Assembly (NCBI GenBank): GCA_047602575.1 | Contig: JASGGY010000002.1 | Location: 157,600 to 221,599 of the forward strand | Length of the DNA: 64,000 nucleotides | DNA from: UBA1366 sp047602575 | GTDB taxonomy: Bacteria > Bacillota > Clostridia > Oscillospirales > Ruminococcaceae | Reading direction: 5' to 3' | In this document: one piece after another, positions 25,372 through 34,067 of the stretch | Position numbering within the stretch: the stretch's first letter is position 1 | Layout: the number at the start of each line of letters is the position of its first letter | Translations under genes and position numbers: made by a program | The notes under the pieces: model-generated | Told to the model about the DNA's origin: nothing | Databases searched by the model: none | The model's input: only the letters and a program-made list of their open reading frames with translations

Positions 25372-26001
25372 TCAAATCTTAGAATACCCGTAGGTGTTCA
25401 CCAGTGCGTCCACTTTTACGCCGTCGCGGCAGAGCGCGCAGCTGTCGGTGGTCGCGGTTTTGTAGCCCGCAAGGTCGCTCGGGACAAAAAGCGCGTGGAT
25501 TCCCGTGCCCTTGAATTCCTCGATCGCGCTGAAAATTGCGGTGATCGCGGCGACGTTTCCGTTGTAATAGCGGAAGCAGTCTAAGCTGCGCGAGATGGTT
25601 TTTCCGGTGGAAACCGACGAAAGCAGGAGCAGGATCTTCTTGCCCCAGATTTTTTTCTGGATGTTGTCGCGGAAAATCATCTGGTTGTTGGAATTGAACT
25701 CCGGCGTGATGACGTAGATGGTCTTGCCGCTGTTGACGCCACCCTCGGACAGCGCCATCGCCAGAAATGCGCCCAGCACCTCCATGCCCTCAAGGCAGAC
25801 GATGGTGTCGATGTCGGTTTTCTGATACGTTTCGGCAAGGCTGTCTGCCGCAGCCATTGCCATTTTGTGGTTGGTTTTTACGGAGGTAATGTCGATATAA
25901 TAGTTGACGTGGGAGTGGTTGGTGGCGAAATGTCCGGGGATCACCGAGATTTTGATGTTCTTGTCCGACCTGGATTTAATCTCCTGCGCTCTTGCTTCCA
26001 T
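25372..26001 (-). CDS. Orotate-phosphoribosyltransferase-like protein
   Basis: 209 residues. Type I PRTase fold: IDTIVCLEGMEVLGAFLAMA (first strand-helix), then KKILLLLSSVSTGKTISRSL where the usual PRPP loop (acidic pair then T-G) is replaced by SSVSTGKT, so the two acidic residues that bind ribose hydroxyls are missing. The tail CALCRDGVKVDALVNTYGYS matches OPRT-like paralogues in Clostridia. It may therefore bind a nucleotide without classical PRTase catalysis. Own promoter (26059-26087) and terminator, GGAGGAAGC before the ATG. Confidence 0.75.
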   Translation of the reverse strand: MEARAQEIKSRSDKNIKISVIPGHFATNHSHVNYYIDITSVKTNHKMAMAAADSLAETYQKTDIDTIVCLEGMEVLGAFLAMALSEGGVNSGKTIYVITPEFNSNNQMIFRDNIQKKIWGKKILLLLSSVSTGKTISRSLDCFRYYNGNVAAITAIFSAIEEFKGTGIHALFVPSDLAGYKTATTDSCALCRDGVKVDALVNTYGYSKI

Positions 26002-26058
26002 AAAGCTTCCTCCTTAGAAAGATTGATCCGTGAATGGTTGGGGTTGTCCGGTATTGTT

Positions 26059-26087
26059 ATTATATCACAAAAGTTTTCAAATTTCAA
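26059..26087 (-). promoter_or_regulatory. sigma-A-type promoter of the PRTase-like gene
   Basis: Minus strand: TTGAAA (26087-26082), 17 bases, TATAAT (26064-26059). Confidence 0.65.
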
Positions 26088-26210
26088 GAGGTAAAATAGA
26101 AATTGTTGCACAATGTTGTGAATACATAATTCGTTTCATATTTACAAAACAAAAAATTTTCCGCGCGCAGATAACCTGCGCGCGCCGCGGCAATGTTCAG
26201 AAAAAGCCCC

Positions 26211-26239
26211 TTGCAAAAAAAGCGCGGACGTGTTAAAAT
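26211..26239 (+). promoter_or_regulatory. sigma-A-type promoter for the gene pair at 26284-27979
   Basis: TTGCAA (26211-26216), 17 bases, TAAAAT (26234-26239), 44 bases before ATG 26284. Confidence 0.5.
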
Positions 26240-26283
26240 AAGATATATACTGATGAAAAAACACATTGCACGGGGGGATGACG

Positions 26284-27096
26284 ATGCAGGCGTACAACCT
26301 CATGATCAAAACCAATCACTTTCTCATCAAGGGCGGAATTCTGACGCAGCAGCAGAAGCTCCGCGCCGCCGCAAGTTTTTTGTCCGCCGTCAGTACGCTG
26401 CAGCAAGCGCAGCGGTTTTATAAGGGCATGCGCGTGCCGGATAACAAGGCTGACGGGCGTGAGATGTATCCGGTTTTCTTTGTTCCTCCGTACAATGACG
26501 GAAAGAAGCTCCGGACGATATTAAACCAGACACCGCTCACGCATATTCTTTCGGCGAACACATACGAGCTGGAAATCATCCGGCTGCTGTGTCTGCTTGC
26601 GCCGGAGGATGACCGTGTGCGGGATATGACAGCAAAAACGCTTTCCCGTCTTAAAACAACCTGCTTCGGCAATCAGGACGACGGTGTGGGGGAATGCTTT
26701 GACGCGTCGCTCGTGGTGCTGCGCTTTCTGGCGGCGGCAGCGCCGGCGGATGCCGTGTGGCTGCAAAGCCGGATGGATAATTACAACCGTCATGCCGGGG
26801 AGAAAAAGCGTCCGTGGTTTTCGGAGTGGTATTACTGGCTGTGCCTGTCGGAATTGCCGTTTGAACTGGCGCAACCGGAGCTTGATAAATACAAACCGGT
26901 GATGCTGAACTGGCTGGAGCATAAAAGCTGCGTGATGAACAGTGAGCAGGACAAGCTGATTCACCCTGTGATTCTTTGCATCCTGCGTAATGCGCTCAGC
27001 CGGTATCCTGAGTTTGCGTATATCAAAAACCGCCAACCCTATGTCAGCGAAACCGATGGACGGCTGCATTTTAATATGGAGGCGGAATATGAGTAA
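26284..27096 (+). CDS. Uncharacterised cytosolic protein, helical
   Basis: 270 residues from ATG 26284, chosen because GGGGGG lies at 26272-26277. No signal or membrane segment. The sequence is mostly helical with repeated short hydrophobic helices (YELEIIRLLCLLAPEDDRVR, FDASLVVLRFLAAAAPADAV, WYYWLCLSELPFELAQPELD), reminiscent of alpha/alpha repeat proteins. It overlaps the next gene by eight bases, and that gene encodes a prenyltransferase/cyclase-like repeat protein, so the two may form a complex. No family recognised. Confidence 0.6.
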   Translation: MQAYNLMIKTNHFLIKGGILTQQQKLRAAASFLSAVSTLQQAQRFYKGMRVPDNKADGREMYPVFFVPPYNDGKKLRTILNQTPLTHILSANTYELEIIRLLCLLAPEDDRVRDMTAKTLSRLKTTCFGNQDDGVGECFDASLVVLRFLAAAAPADAVWLQSRMDNYNRHAGEKKRPWFSEWYYWLCLSELPFELAQPELDKYKPVMLNWLEHKSCVMNSEQDKLIHPVILCILRNALSRYPEFAYIKNRQPYVSETDGRLHFNMEAEYE

Positions 27097-27979
27097 TGAT
27101 GATACAATCGAATGGCTTCTGGAGGATGAAAATCCAGCCGTACAATATCGAACGAGAACAGAAATCCTTGAACAACCGTCAGATAATTCAAAAGTGAAAG
27201 AATGGATTTCTTTAAAATTACCACCAGATTGGTATCAAACAGACGGGCTTTGGTATCGTTATTATGTTACCGCTTTTGCAGAATGCGGACTGTCCTATGA
27301 GGATTTGCCTGACGGTTGTTTCAATAAAGCATTTTCAGAACTTGATACAAGATTTGATTGCAATTGTGGCGACTTTATGCTTCTTACTGCAATGGTTAAG
27401 TTAGGCTTGGAAAATGATAAAACCGTTCAAAAAATAATAAGCAACTTGCCTTCCTTACAATTACCTGATGGCGGATTTCTTTGTTTACACAGAGCAGATA
27501 AACTAAAATATGTCCCCAAAAGCTGTTATAAAGCCAACCGCCACGCGCTTATGTTTCTGGCAGAGTGCAATAAAAAGGGGATTAAGACAAACTTCGGAAC
27601 CCAGCTGATTGATTACTTTTTTAAACGAAATATATTTTACAAATCTGCCGAACCGGCGCAGCTTGTGCTGCAAAGCCGCGAAGGTTGGCGGACAATCGAT
27701 ACGTTTTATCCATTTGAGGTAATGCGCGTAGGTATACAAAATGTAGCGGAATCCTTTTCTGCGTTGGGCTTTGGAAATGATGAGCGCTTAAAAGAAACGT
27801 GGGAAATATTACAGGGATATAGAAATGATTCAGGAAAGATCGATTTGAAAGGAACGTTGACCAAGTCTTACTTACCGAAAGAAAAACGTGGGAAACCAAG
27901 TAAGTGGGTAACGTTCTATACCGTTCTTGCTGAAAAAGAGAGAACGAAAACTTTTAATGAAAGGGTTCAGACAAAATAA
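27089..27979 (+). CDS. Alpha/alpha-toroid (prenyltransferase/terpene-cyclase repeat-like) protein
   Basis: 296 residues from ATG 27089, overlapping the previous stop. It starts IEWLLEDENPAVQYRTRTEI, a signature of clostridial proteins with squalene-hopene-cyclase-like repeats, followed by LPDGGFLCLHRADK-type QW-like turns (PDGGF) and GWRTIDTFYPFEVMRVG. No catalytic DXDD or zinc ligands are visible, so enzymatic cyclase activity is unlikely. Markedly AT-richer than its upstream partner and than guaA, suggesting a different origin. Confidence 0.6.
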   Translation: MSNDDTIEWLLEDENPAVQYRTRTEILEQPSDNSKVKEWISLKLPPDWYQTDGLWYRYYVTAFAECGLSYEDLPDGCFNKAFSELDTRFDCNCGDFMLLTAMVKLGLENDKTVQKIISNLPSLQLPDGGFLCLHRADKLKYVPKSCYKANRHALMFLAECNKKGIKTNFGTQLIDYFFKRNIFYKSAEPAQLVLQSREGWRTIDTFYPFEVMRVGIQNVAESFSALGFGNDERLKETWEILQGYRNDSGKIDLKGTLTKSYLPKEKRGKPSKWVTFYTVLAEKERTKTFNERVQTK

Positions 27980-28047
27980 AATTAAACAGATTAATCTGAC
28001 CGTTGTTTCGATAACGTGTTTTAAGAAATAAGAAAAGAGGAGAATTT

Positions 28048-29583
28048 ATGTCACATCAGTTTGTGCTGATACTGGATTTCGGCGGGCAGTATAATCAGCT
28101 CATCGCGCGCAGAGTGCGTGAATGCGGAGTTTACTGCGAGGTTCGCCCATATAATAAGCTCAGTATTGCGGAAATCAAGGCGCTTGATCCCGTGGGCATT
28201 ATTTTTACGGGGGGACCCAACAGCGTTTATCTGGAAAGCTCTCCGCATATTTCAAAAGAAGTTTTCGAGCTGGGTGTACCGGTTCTGGGCATCTGCTACG
28301 GCTGTCAGCTGATGGCGTATACGCTCGGCGGTGAGGTTTCGACCTGCGTTTCGAGCGAATATGGTAAGACGGCGACGGCTTATGACACGCAGTCCCTGCT
28401 GTTTGACGGGCTTGCAGAAAGTGCTGTTTCGTGGATGAGCCACACGGACTATGTTTCAAAGCTGCCGGAGGGCTTTACCGCCACGGCGAAAACCGCGAAT
28501 TGCCCCTATGCCGGCATGGAAAATGCCGCGAAGAAATTGTATGCGATTCAGTTTCACCCCGAGGTCAACCACACGGAGAACGGGCTTGCCATGCTGCGCA
28601 ATTTCCTGTTCAGGGTCTGCGGCTGCATGGGCGACTGGACGATGGAGAATTTCGCCGAAACACAAATCAAAGCCATCCGCGAAAAGGTCGGTAGCGGAAA
28701 GGTTCTGCTTGCGCTGTCGGGCGGCGTGGACAGCTCGGTTGCGGCGGCGCTGCTGTCAAAAGCGGTCGGAAATCAGCTGACGTGTATTTTCGTTGACCAC
28801 GGCTTTATGCGCAAAAACGAGGGCGACGAGGTCGAGGAAGCGTTTGCGGACTGGGATATCAATTTTGTCCGCGTCAATGTCAAGGAGCGCTTTTTGGCAA
28901 AGCTTGCGGGGATCAGCGACCCCGAAACCAAGCGCAAAATCATCGGCGAGGAATTTATCCGCGTTTTCGAGGAAGAAGCCAAGAAAATCGGGCGCGTGGA
29001 TTTTCTCGTGCAGGGAACGATTTACCCCGATATCATTGAGTCCGGTGCGGGCGATGCGGCGGTCATCAAGAGCCACCACAACGTCGGCGGCTTGCCGGAC
29101 TATGTGGATTTCAAAGAAATCATCGAGCCGCTGCGGCTGCTGTTTAAGGACGAAACGAGAAAGCTCGGGATGGAGCTTGGGCTGTCGGACAAGCTTGTCT
29201 GGCGGCAGCCGTTCCCCGGCCCGGGGCTTGCGATTCGTATCATCGGCGATATCACGGAGGAGAAGCTGGACATTCTGCGCGACGCGGACTTCATCTTCCG
29301 CGAGGAGATCGCAAAGGCGGGGATGGACAGAAGCATCCACCAGTATTTCGCGGTGCTGACCAATATGCGCTCGGTGGGTGTGATGGGCGACGGACGGACG
29401 TATGATTACACGCTTGCGCTGCGCGGCGTGACGACGACGGACTTCATGACTGCGGATTTCGCGAAAATCCCGTACGAGGTGCTGGAGGTCTGCGCGAGCC
29501 GGATTGTCAACGAGGTAAAGTGTGTCAACCGGATTGTGTATGATATTACAACCAAGCCGCCGTCTACGATTGAGTGGGAGTAA
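28048..29583 (+). CDS. guaA: GMP synthase (glutamine-hydrolysing)
   Basis: 511 residues, full length. The N-terminal class I amidotransferase has FGGQYNQLIARRVRECGVY, nucleophile Cys83 (GICYGCQLMA) and the catalytic His-x-Glu in FHPEVNHTE (about 168-173). The C-terminal ATP-pyrophosphatase has the PP-loop ALSGGVDSSVAAALL (about 222-236) and the dimerisation domain (RPFPGPGLAIR-like QPFPGPGLAIRIIGD). Converts XMP, ATP and glutamine into GMP. AAGAGGAG precedes the ATG. The 68-base upstream gap is too short for a purine riboswitch. Confidence 0.96.
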   Translation: MSHQFVLILDFGGQYNQLIARRVRECGVYCEVRPYNKLSIAEIKALDPVGIIFTGGPNSVYLESSPHISKEVFELGVPVLGICYGCQLMAYTLGGEVSTCVSSEYGKTATAYDTQSLLFDGLAESAVSWMSHTDYVSKLPEGFTATAKTANCPYAGMENAAKKLYAIQFHPEVNHTENGLAMLRNFLFRVCGCMGDWTMENFAETQIKAIREKVGSGKVLLALSGGVDSSVAAALLSKAVGNQLTCIFVDHGFMRKNEGDEVEEAFADWDINFVRVNVKERFLAKLAGISDPETKRKIIGEEFIRVFEEEAKKIGRVDFLVQGTIYPDIIESGAGDAAVIKSHHNVGGLPDYVDFKEIIEPLRLLFKDETRKLGMELGLSDKLVWRQPFPGPGLAIRIIGDITEEKLDILRDADFIFREEIAKAGMDRSIHQYFAVLTNMRSVGVMGDGRTYDYTLALRGVTTTDFMTADFAKIPYEVLEVCASRIVNEVKCVNRIVYDITTKPPSTIEWE

Positions 29584-29618
29584 GCTACAAGTGGTTTTCG
29601 AGTGGAGGTGGATATAAT

Positions 29619-30170
29619 TTGAAGCTGTTATTTTTAATTGGCGACACGGCAGTTGGTAAAATGACAGTCGGGCAGGAATTAATGAAGATAACCGATTTAC
29701 GACTTTTCCATAACCACATGATGATTGAACCGGTGATTGAAATTTTCGGTCAGTTTCGAGGGGAAACCATACAGCGCCTGCGAGAAGTTATTTTTGAGGA
29801 GTTTGCCGCTTCCAATTGTTACGGTATGATTTTCACTATTTTATGGGCTTTTGACATGCAATCTGATTGGGATTATGTCGCCTATATCAGCGATGTTTTC
29901 AAACAGCATAATGCGGACATTTATTATGCGGAATTAGTAGCTCCACAAGAAACACGCTTACAGCGCAATACCACAGAAAACCGCTTAAAACACAAACCAT
30001 CAAAGCGTAATATTATAATTTCAAACCAACGATTGCTGATGGATGATGATAAACATCGTTGTGTCAGTAATGATGGCGAGCTTACATTTGAAAATTATAT
30101 TAAAATTGACAACAGCAGCTTGTCACCTGAAACAGTGGCGAAAATGATTAAAGAATGTTTTCTGCTGTGA
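29619..30170 (+). CDS. P-loop NTPase, small kinase-like protein
   Basis: 183 residues from TTG 29619, chosen because GGAGGTGG lies at 29603-29610; the longer frame would begin inside guaA. Walker A at residues ~7-14 (IGDTAVGKMTVG, the form GDxxxGKMT shared with uncharacterised shikimate-kinase-like and AAA proteins). Then LFHNHMMIEPVIEIF, ETRLQRNTTENRLKHKPSKR with an Arg-rich lid-like helix. It probably phosphorylates a small molecule; the substrate is unknown. AT-rich compared with guaA, so likely acquired. Confidence 0.65.
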   Translation: MKLLFLIGDTAVGKMTVGQELMKITDLRLFHNHMMIEPVIEIFGQFRGETIQRLREVIFEEFAASNCYGMIFTILWAFDMQSDWDYVAYISDVFKQHNADIYYAELVAPQETRLQRNTTENRLKHKPSKRNIIISNQRLLMDDDKHRCVSNDGELTFENYIKIDNSSLSPETVAKMIKECFLL

Positions 30171-30354
30171 TTGACAGTTGATGTTCAGCGAACACCGCAG
30201 AGTATGGATAATCTAAATCAAAATAAGTAAAAGGAATTAAACAACCGAAACAAAATTGGTTAAACTCAGTTAGCTTGCGCGAGTGGGAATAACCCCGAAC
30301 CCCATCGTCCCCCACAGCCCGGCCCGGCTGAAAAAATAAAAGGAGGTCACCCCC

Positions 30355-30612
30355 ATGTCCTGCTATTACATCATCGGTATCCGGATGGATAACCGCACCG
30401 GCAACGCGCTGAGGTTTCAGGAAACACTCACCAAGAACGGCTGCAAAATCAAAACCCGCTTAGGTCTGCACCAGACAAGCGAGGACGCCTGCGCAAACGA
30501 CGGGCTTGTGATTCTCCAGCCCTGCGGCACGGCGGAGGAGGTTGAAGCCCTTGTCAGCGACTTAAACGCGCTCGAGGGAATCACCGCGAAGCTGATGGAT
30601 CTCAACCGGTAA
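30355..30612 (+). CDS. Small ACT-like regulator (TM1266/iron-only hydrogenase regulator type)
   Basis: 85 residues. The pattern YYIIGIRMDNRTGNALRFQE, LTKNGCKIKTRLGLHQTSED and VILQPCGTAEEVEALVSDLN followed by EGITAKLMDL fits the small ACT/NikR-C-like proteins called iron-only hydrogenase system regulators, which bind small ligands. Two Cys (in KNGCKIK and LQPCG) are not obviously a metal site. AAAGGAGGT precedes the ATG. No hydrogenase genes are nearby, so the role is open. Confidence 0.55.
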   Translation: MSCYYIIGIRMDNRTGNALRFQETLTKNGCKIKTRLGLHQTSEDACANDGLVILQPCGTAEEVEALVSDLNALEGITAKLMDLNR

Positions 30613-30618
30613 ACAACG

Positions 30619-30646
30619 CGCCCTCCCACAAAACGGGAGGGCGTTT
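30619..30646 (+). terminator. intrinsic terminator after small ACT-like gene
   Basis: CGCCCTCCC, loop ACAAAAC, GGGAGGGCG then TTTAAC. Confidence 0.75.
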
Positions 30647-30677
30647 AACTTTATGATAAAAATCTACAGATTCAGAC

Positions 30678-30706
30678 TTGAAAAGTCGATAAAAATCTGC
30701 TATAAT
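30678..30706 (+). promoter_or_regulatory. sigma-A-type promoter of the transglutaminase-like surface protein
   Basis: TTGAAA (30678-30683), 17 bases, TATAAT (30701-30706). Confidence 0.7.
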
Positions 30707-30775
30707 ATACAATAACATCATGTAACGCGACGGAAATTCTAGAAAAACAACGAATGAAAAGCGAGGTGCTGCTCC

Positions 30776-33106
30776 GTGTTTCTGCGGCTGTATGGGCAAT
30801 TGACAAAAAAAAGAATCTGCGTGATAACACTTGCTGCGGCGCTTTTGTTTGCCGTGGCTTGCGCCAGTCTGCGCTTGCTGCCCGCGCAATCCGTGAGCGC
30901 ACAGAGTGCAACGGAATTCTCCTGCCGAACCCTTGACGACGGCACGCTGGAAATCACAGGCTGTACAAACGAATCCGAAACACTTGTCATTCCCGACCAA
31001 ATTGAAGGGAAAACCGTTACCGGAATCGATGACTGGGCGTTTGCCTTTTATGACGGGGAAGCGATACAAATTCCGGACACGGTAACAAGCATAGGAGCGT
31101 TTGCCTTTTATTGCTGCGAAAACTTAGTGTATTGTTCCGTGTCTGCCAGCGTGACTACGATTGGAAATGGTGCGTTTGTAAACTGCGGTTTGCTTGAGCG
31201 GATGGAGTTCGGCGCGGGAGCGGTCGCGTTCGGGGACGGCGTGTTTGACGGTTGCACCAATTTGATGCTGTATTGCCGCACCGGTTCAACCGCGGCTGCT
31301 TACGCGGCAGCCAACGGACTGCGCTCAGTGACGACAGACAGACTGACTTCCGTTTCCGGGCTGGATATGTCCTTGCCGGCGGTGTCCTTTGTTTATTCCG
31401 GCACTGCCGTTACGCCGGCTGTGACCGTCGCGGGGCTGACCGAGGGCGTTGACTTTACGGTGACATACTATGCCAATGACGATTACGGAACTGCCTGTGC
31501 GGTTGTTTCGGGCATCGGGGATTACTGCGGAAGCAAGCTGCTTTCGTTTGAAATCACAAAGCCTGCGCTCACCGGCATCGCCGTCGGCGGAACAAGCTGG
31601 ACCTACGACGGAGAATATCACGGCATCACCGTCACAGCGCCCGCGGGTGCGGAGATTACCTTCAGCGAAGACGGCGACTATTATACATATGAACCGCCCG
31701 TCTACAGCGATGCGGGCAGCTATCTTGTATATTATAAAGTTACGCTGGACGGATACGAGGAGTATGACGCGACGGCAACGATGACCATTTCACCCATGCC
31801 GCTTGATCAGGCGGGGCTGAAGCTTTCCGCCGCGAGCTTCGTCTACACCGGCACGCAGATCAAGCCCGCGGCGGTTGTGCCGGATGCGTGGTGGTATCTG
31901 TCGCTGCGGTATTCTTACGCCAACAACATCAACCCCGGCACGGCGACGGTTGTCATCAGCACGACGGATGCCAATTTCACCGGAACGGTTACGCTCACGT
32001 TTTCCATCACGGCGGGAAACATCACGGGGCTTACGGCTTACAGCAATTCCACCACGACCGTCACGCTGACGTGGGATAAGATTCCCTGCACGAATTACCG
32101 GATTTACCGCTATGACACCGCAACAAAGACGTATAAGCTGCTGAAAACAACGACGGCAACATCGTTCACGAACATCAACTTAACGCAGTGTACTTACTAT
32201 GAATACAAAGTCAAAGCGAACTGTGCCGGAACGTTCGGTGCGACTGCGGCGGCCGCAACGCTCACCGTCATCGCCCCGCCGTCGCGGTGTACGATTACAT
32301 CGGTCAAAAACGCGGCGACCATCAAGTGGAGCAAGAACACCCGCGCAACCGGCTATATCCTCTACCGCTGCACCGCATATGACTGGATGACGGGAACGGG
32401 CGGGGAAGAAAAGAAGCTCAAAACCCTCGTCGGTACTACCGTCACAAGCTTCCAAAACACCAACATAAATCTGCTTAAGTCGTATTATTATTACGTTGTT
32501 GTCTATAAAAAAGTGGGGGACACGGTGTATTACAGCGAGCCGGTTTTTACGGCTTGCACCGATTCCCCGACCGCGCTTTGCAACGGCGCGACGCTCAAGT
32601 CGCACACGACCTACAAGGTTTCCAACACACAGGGTAAAACGACCACCAGCTATACGGCGAAGCTTTCCGCAAACGACATCAAGATTCTCAAGGCATTTGC
32701 GAAAAAGCATTTCACCACCGACATGACCCGAGCGGACAAGGTCACTTACACCCTCAACTGGATCAACCGGAATGTGACCTACGCGTCAAGCTCCGCAAAC
32801 TGGAACAAGATTTCCGGAAAAAGCTACGTGGATGCGATTTTCAACTACAAGCTCGGGCAGTGCGCGCAGTACAACGGCGCGCTGGTGGGGATGCTCGCAT
32901 ATCTCGGCTATGATGTGACCCTGATTCAGGGCTATCGCGGAAATATTTCCGGCAGCCACTGGCAGCATTTCTGGGGCGAAATCAAAATTGCCGGACTGAC
33001 GCTGCTGCTCGAAACCGGCAACTATGGTAAAAACGGCGATTGGATGTACTGTATGACCCCGTACAGCGAAGCGGGCGGCTATATCAAAAACCGCAAGAAT
33101 TTGTAA
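30776..33106 (+). CDS. Secreted BspA-LRR, Ig-like, Fn3-like, transglutaminase-like multidomain protein
   Basis: 776 residues from GTG 30776 with GAGGTG at 30762-30767. A signal/anchor helix (about 15-35) is followed by BspA-type leucine-rich repeats (about 45-170, e.g. IPDTVTSIGAFAFYCCENLV), three Ig-like beta modules (about 195-420, FVYTGTQIKPAAVV type), two Fn3-like modules (about 430-600, TVTLTWDKIPCTNYRIYRYD), and a C-terminal transglutaminase-like domain. The triad is visible as Cys696 (KLGQCAQYNGAL), His731 (HWQHFWGE) and an acidic residue in LETGNYG. It may crosslink or cleave peptides at the cell surface; the enzymatic role is inference. Confidence 0.8.
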   Translation: MFLRLYGQLTKKRICVITLAAALLFAVACASLRLLPAQSVSAQSATEFSCRTLDDGTLEITGCTNESETLVIPDQIEGKTVTGIDDWAFAFYDGEAIQIPDTVTSIGAFAFYCCENLVYCSVSASVTTIGNGAFVNCGLLERMEFGAGAVAFGDGVFDGCTNLMLYCRTGSTAAAYAAANGLRSVTTDRLTSVSGLDMSLPAVSFVYSGTAVTPAVTVAGLTEGVDFTVTYYANDDYGTACAVVSGIGDYCGSKLLSFEITKPALTGIAVGGTSWTYDGEYHGITVTAPAGAEITFSEDGDYYTYEPPVYSDAGSYLVYYKVTLDGYEEYDATATMTISPMPLDQAGLKLSAASFVYTGTQIKPAAVVPDAWWYLSLRYSYANNINPGTATVVISTTDANFTGTVTLTFSITAGNITGLTAYSNSTTTVTLTWDKIPCTNYRIYRYDTATKTYKLLKTTTATSFTNINLTQCTYYEYKVKANCAGTFGATAAAATLTVIAPPSRCTITSVKNAATIKWSKNTRATGYILYRCTAYDWMTGTGGEEKKLKTLVGTTVTSFQNTNINLLKSYYYYVVVYKKVGDTVYYSEPVFTACTDSPTALCNGATLKSHTTYKVSNTQGKTTTSYTAKLSANDIKILKAFAKKHFTTDMTRADKVTYTLNWINRNVTYASSSANWNKISGKSYVDAIFNYKLGQCAQYNGALVGMLAYLGYDVTLIQGYRGNISGSHWQHFWGEIKIAGLTLLLETGNYGKNGDWMYCMTPYSEAGGYIKNRKNL

Positions 33107-33120
33107 GTCGGAATTAAATA

Positions 33121-33153
33121 AATTGCCCTCCCCGAAAAAGGGAGGGCAATTTG
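33121..33153 (+). terminator. intrinsic terminator after transglutaminase-like gene
   Basis: ATTGCCCTCC, loop CCGAAAAA, GGGAGGGCAAT followed by TTG. Confidence 0.6.
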
Positions 33154-33244
33154 TATATGCTCATTGTTCAAGTGTGCTAATCGAAGTGTAAAGCAGTAGC
33201 ACAAACACAAATTGGCAAAGAAAATCAAAGTATTAACGTTAAAA

Positions 33245-33310
33245 CAATGGGTTGCCAAAGGGTACTTGTACCCTTTGGCGGGGGGTGTTGGGGGGCAGAG
33301 CCCCCTGACA
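33245..33310. repeat. Palindromic intergenic repeat
   Basis: CCAAAGGGTACTTGTACCCTTTGG is a perfect inverted repeat, followed by GGGGGGTGTTGGGGGGCAGAG and CCCCCTGACA. It resembles the element at 25177-25246 in composition and in being placed between convergent genes. Confidence 0.5.
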
Positions 33311-33344
33311 TAGGTTCGATGATTCGTTTTTATGCAGCGGAAAA

Positions 33345-33971
33345 CTAGTCTTGTGTTTTTCTGGTAATCAAATCCGCTGCGTAAGGCAGCGACTCGATCC
33401 ACGCGCAGAACACGTGCCACTCGTCGAGCTTGTGGCTGCGGCGTGCGTTGTAGATGTTAATGAGCGTTTCGTAATTGAGCGTGACGGTGCGCAGCTGGTT
33501 GTAACCCGCGGGCATGAGTTGGATGAGGCTGTACCAGTACGCCTTATCCTTGGTTTCCACGAAGTTCAGGCGCAGCGTTTCGAGGTAAGCCACGAGCGCG
33601 TCCATCTGCGCGGCGCATTCCGGCAGCATTTTGTCCGTGCTGAAATCCGCTGTGGAAAAGGGTTTGCTGTGGATTTTGTGCATGGTGCTGGTGGAATTCG
33701 CCACCGTTGCGACTTTATAGGTGTCAAATTCCTTCCACCAATAAAGCGGCGCGTCGATGTCAACGGATACGAGGATCTGCCGGATGAATTTACGGTGATC
33801 GCTGCCCGCTTTACAAAGCCGCACCGCAAGCTTGAGGTCGTTTTCGCCGAAAACAAACCTGCCGGCGGGATCGGTGTAGCTGTCGCTTTTCTCCCAGCTT
33901 GAGAGGGGATTGCGCGCGCCGCGCACGGCGTTTTCAAAATTCATCACGGCGGTTTTGCTGAGTGTTATCAT
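33345..33971 (-). CDS. ThyX-like protein of the type found in clostridia and their phages
   Basis: 208 residues. The arrangement HRKFIRQILVSVDIDAPLYW, WKEFDTYKVATVANSTSTMH, and LPAGYNQLRTV-like MPAGYNQLRTVTLNYETLIN, then RRSHKLDEWHVFCAWIESLP parallels flavin-dependent thymidylate synthases (RH..S....S.RY ... R.R...H...W..F). The strict ThyX signature RHR...S is replaced, so true dTMP synthesis is uncertain. Homologues of this shape occur in phages and firmicute chromosomes. No neighbour is linked. Identification is by pattern only. Confidence 0.45.
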   Translation of the reverse strand: MITLSKTAVMNFENAVRGARNPLSSWEKSDSYTDPAGRFVFGENDLKLAVRLCKAGSDHRKFIRQILVSVDIDAPLYWWKEFDTYKVATVANSTSTMHKIHSKPFSTADFSTDKMLPECAAQMDALVAYLETLRLNFVETKDKAYWYSLIQLMPAGYNQLRTVTLNYETLINIYNARRSHKLDEWHVFCAWIESLPYAADLITRKTQD

Positions 33972-34067
33972 GGTTCACGCTCCATTTTCATTTGCTTTTC
34001 CGGCGGAATTGACACACCAATCGCCGCAAGCCCGTTTGTGCGTGCTTACGGCGTGAGGTGCGTTGTT

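Noticed and set aside
26102..26262. Possible small ORF or RNA in the AT-rich gap before 26284
   Set aside because: Short frames lack start signals, and the gap is explained by two divergent promoters.
27980..28047. Purine riboswitch upstream of guaA
   Set aside because: Only 68 bases, no matching stem-loop core.
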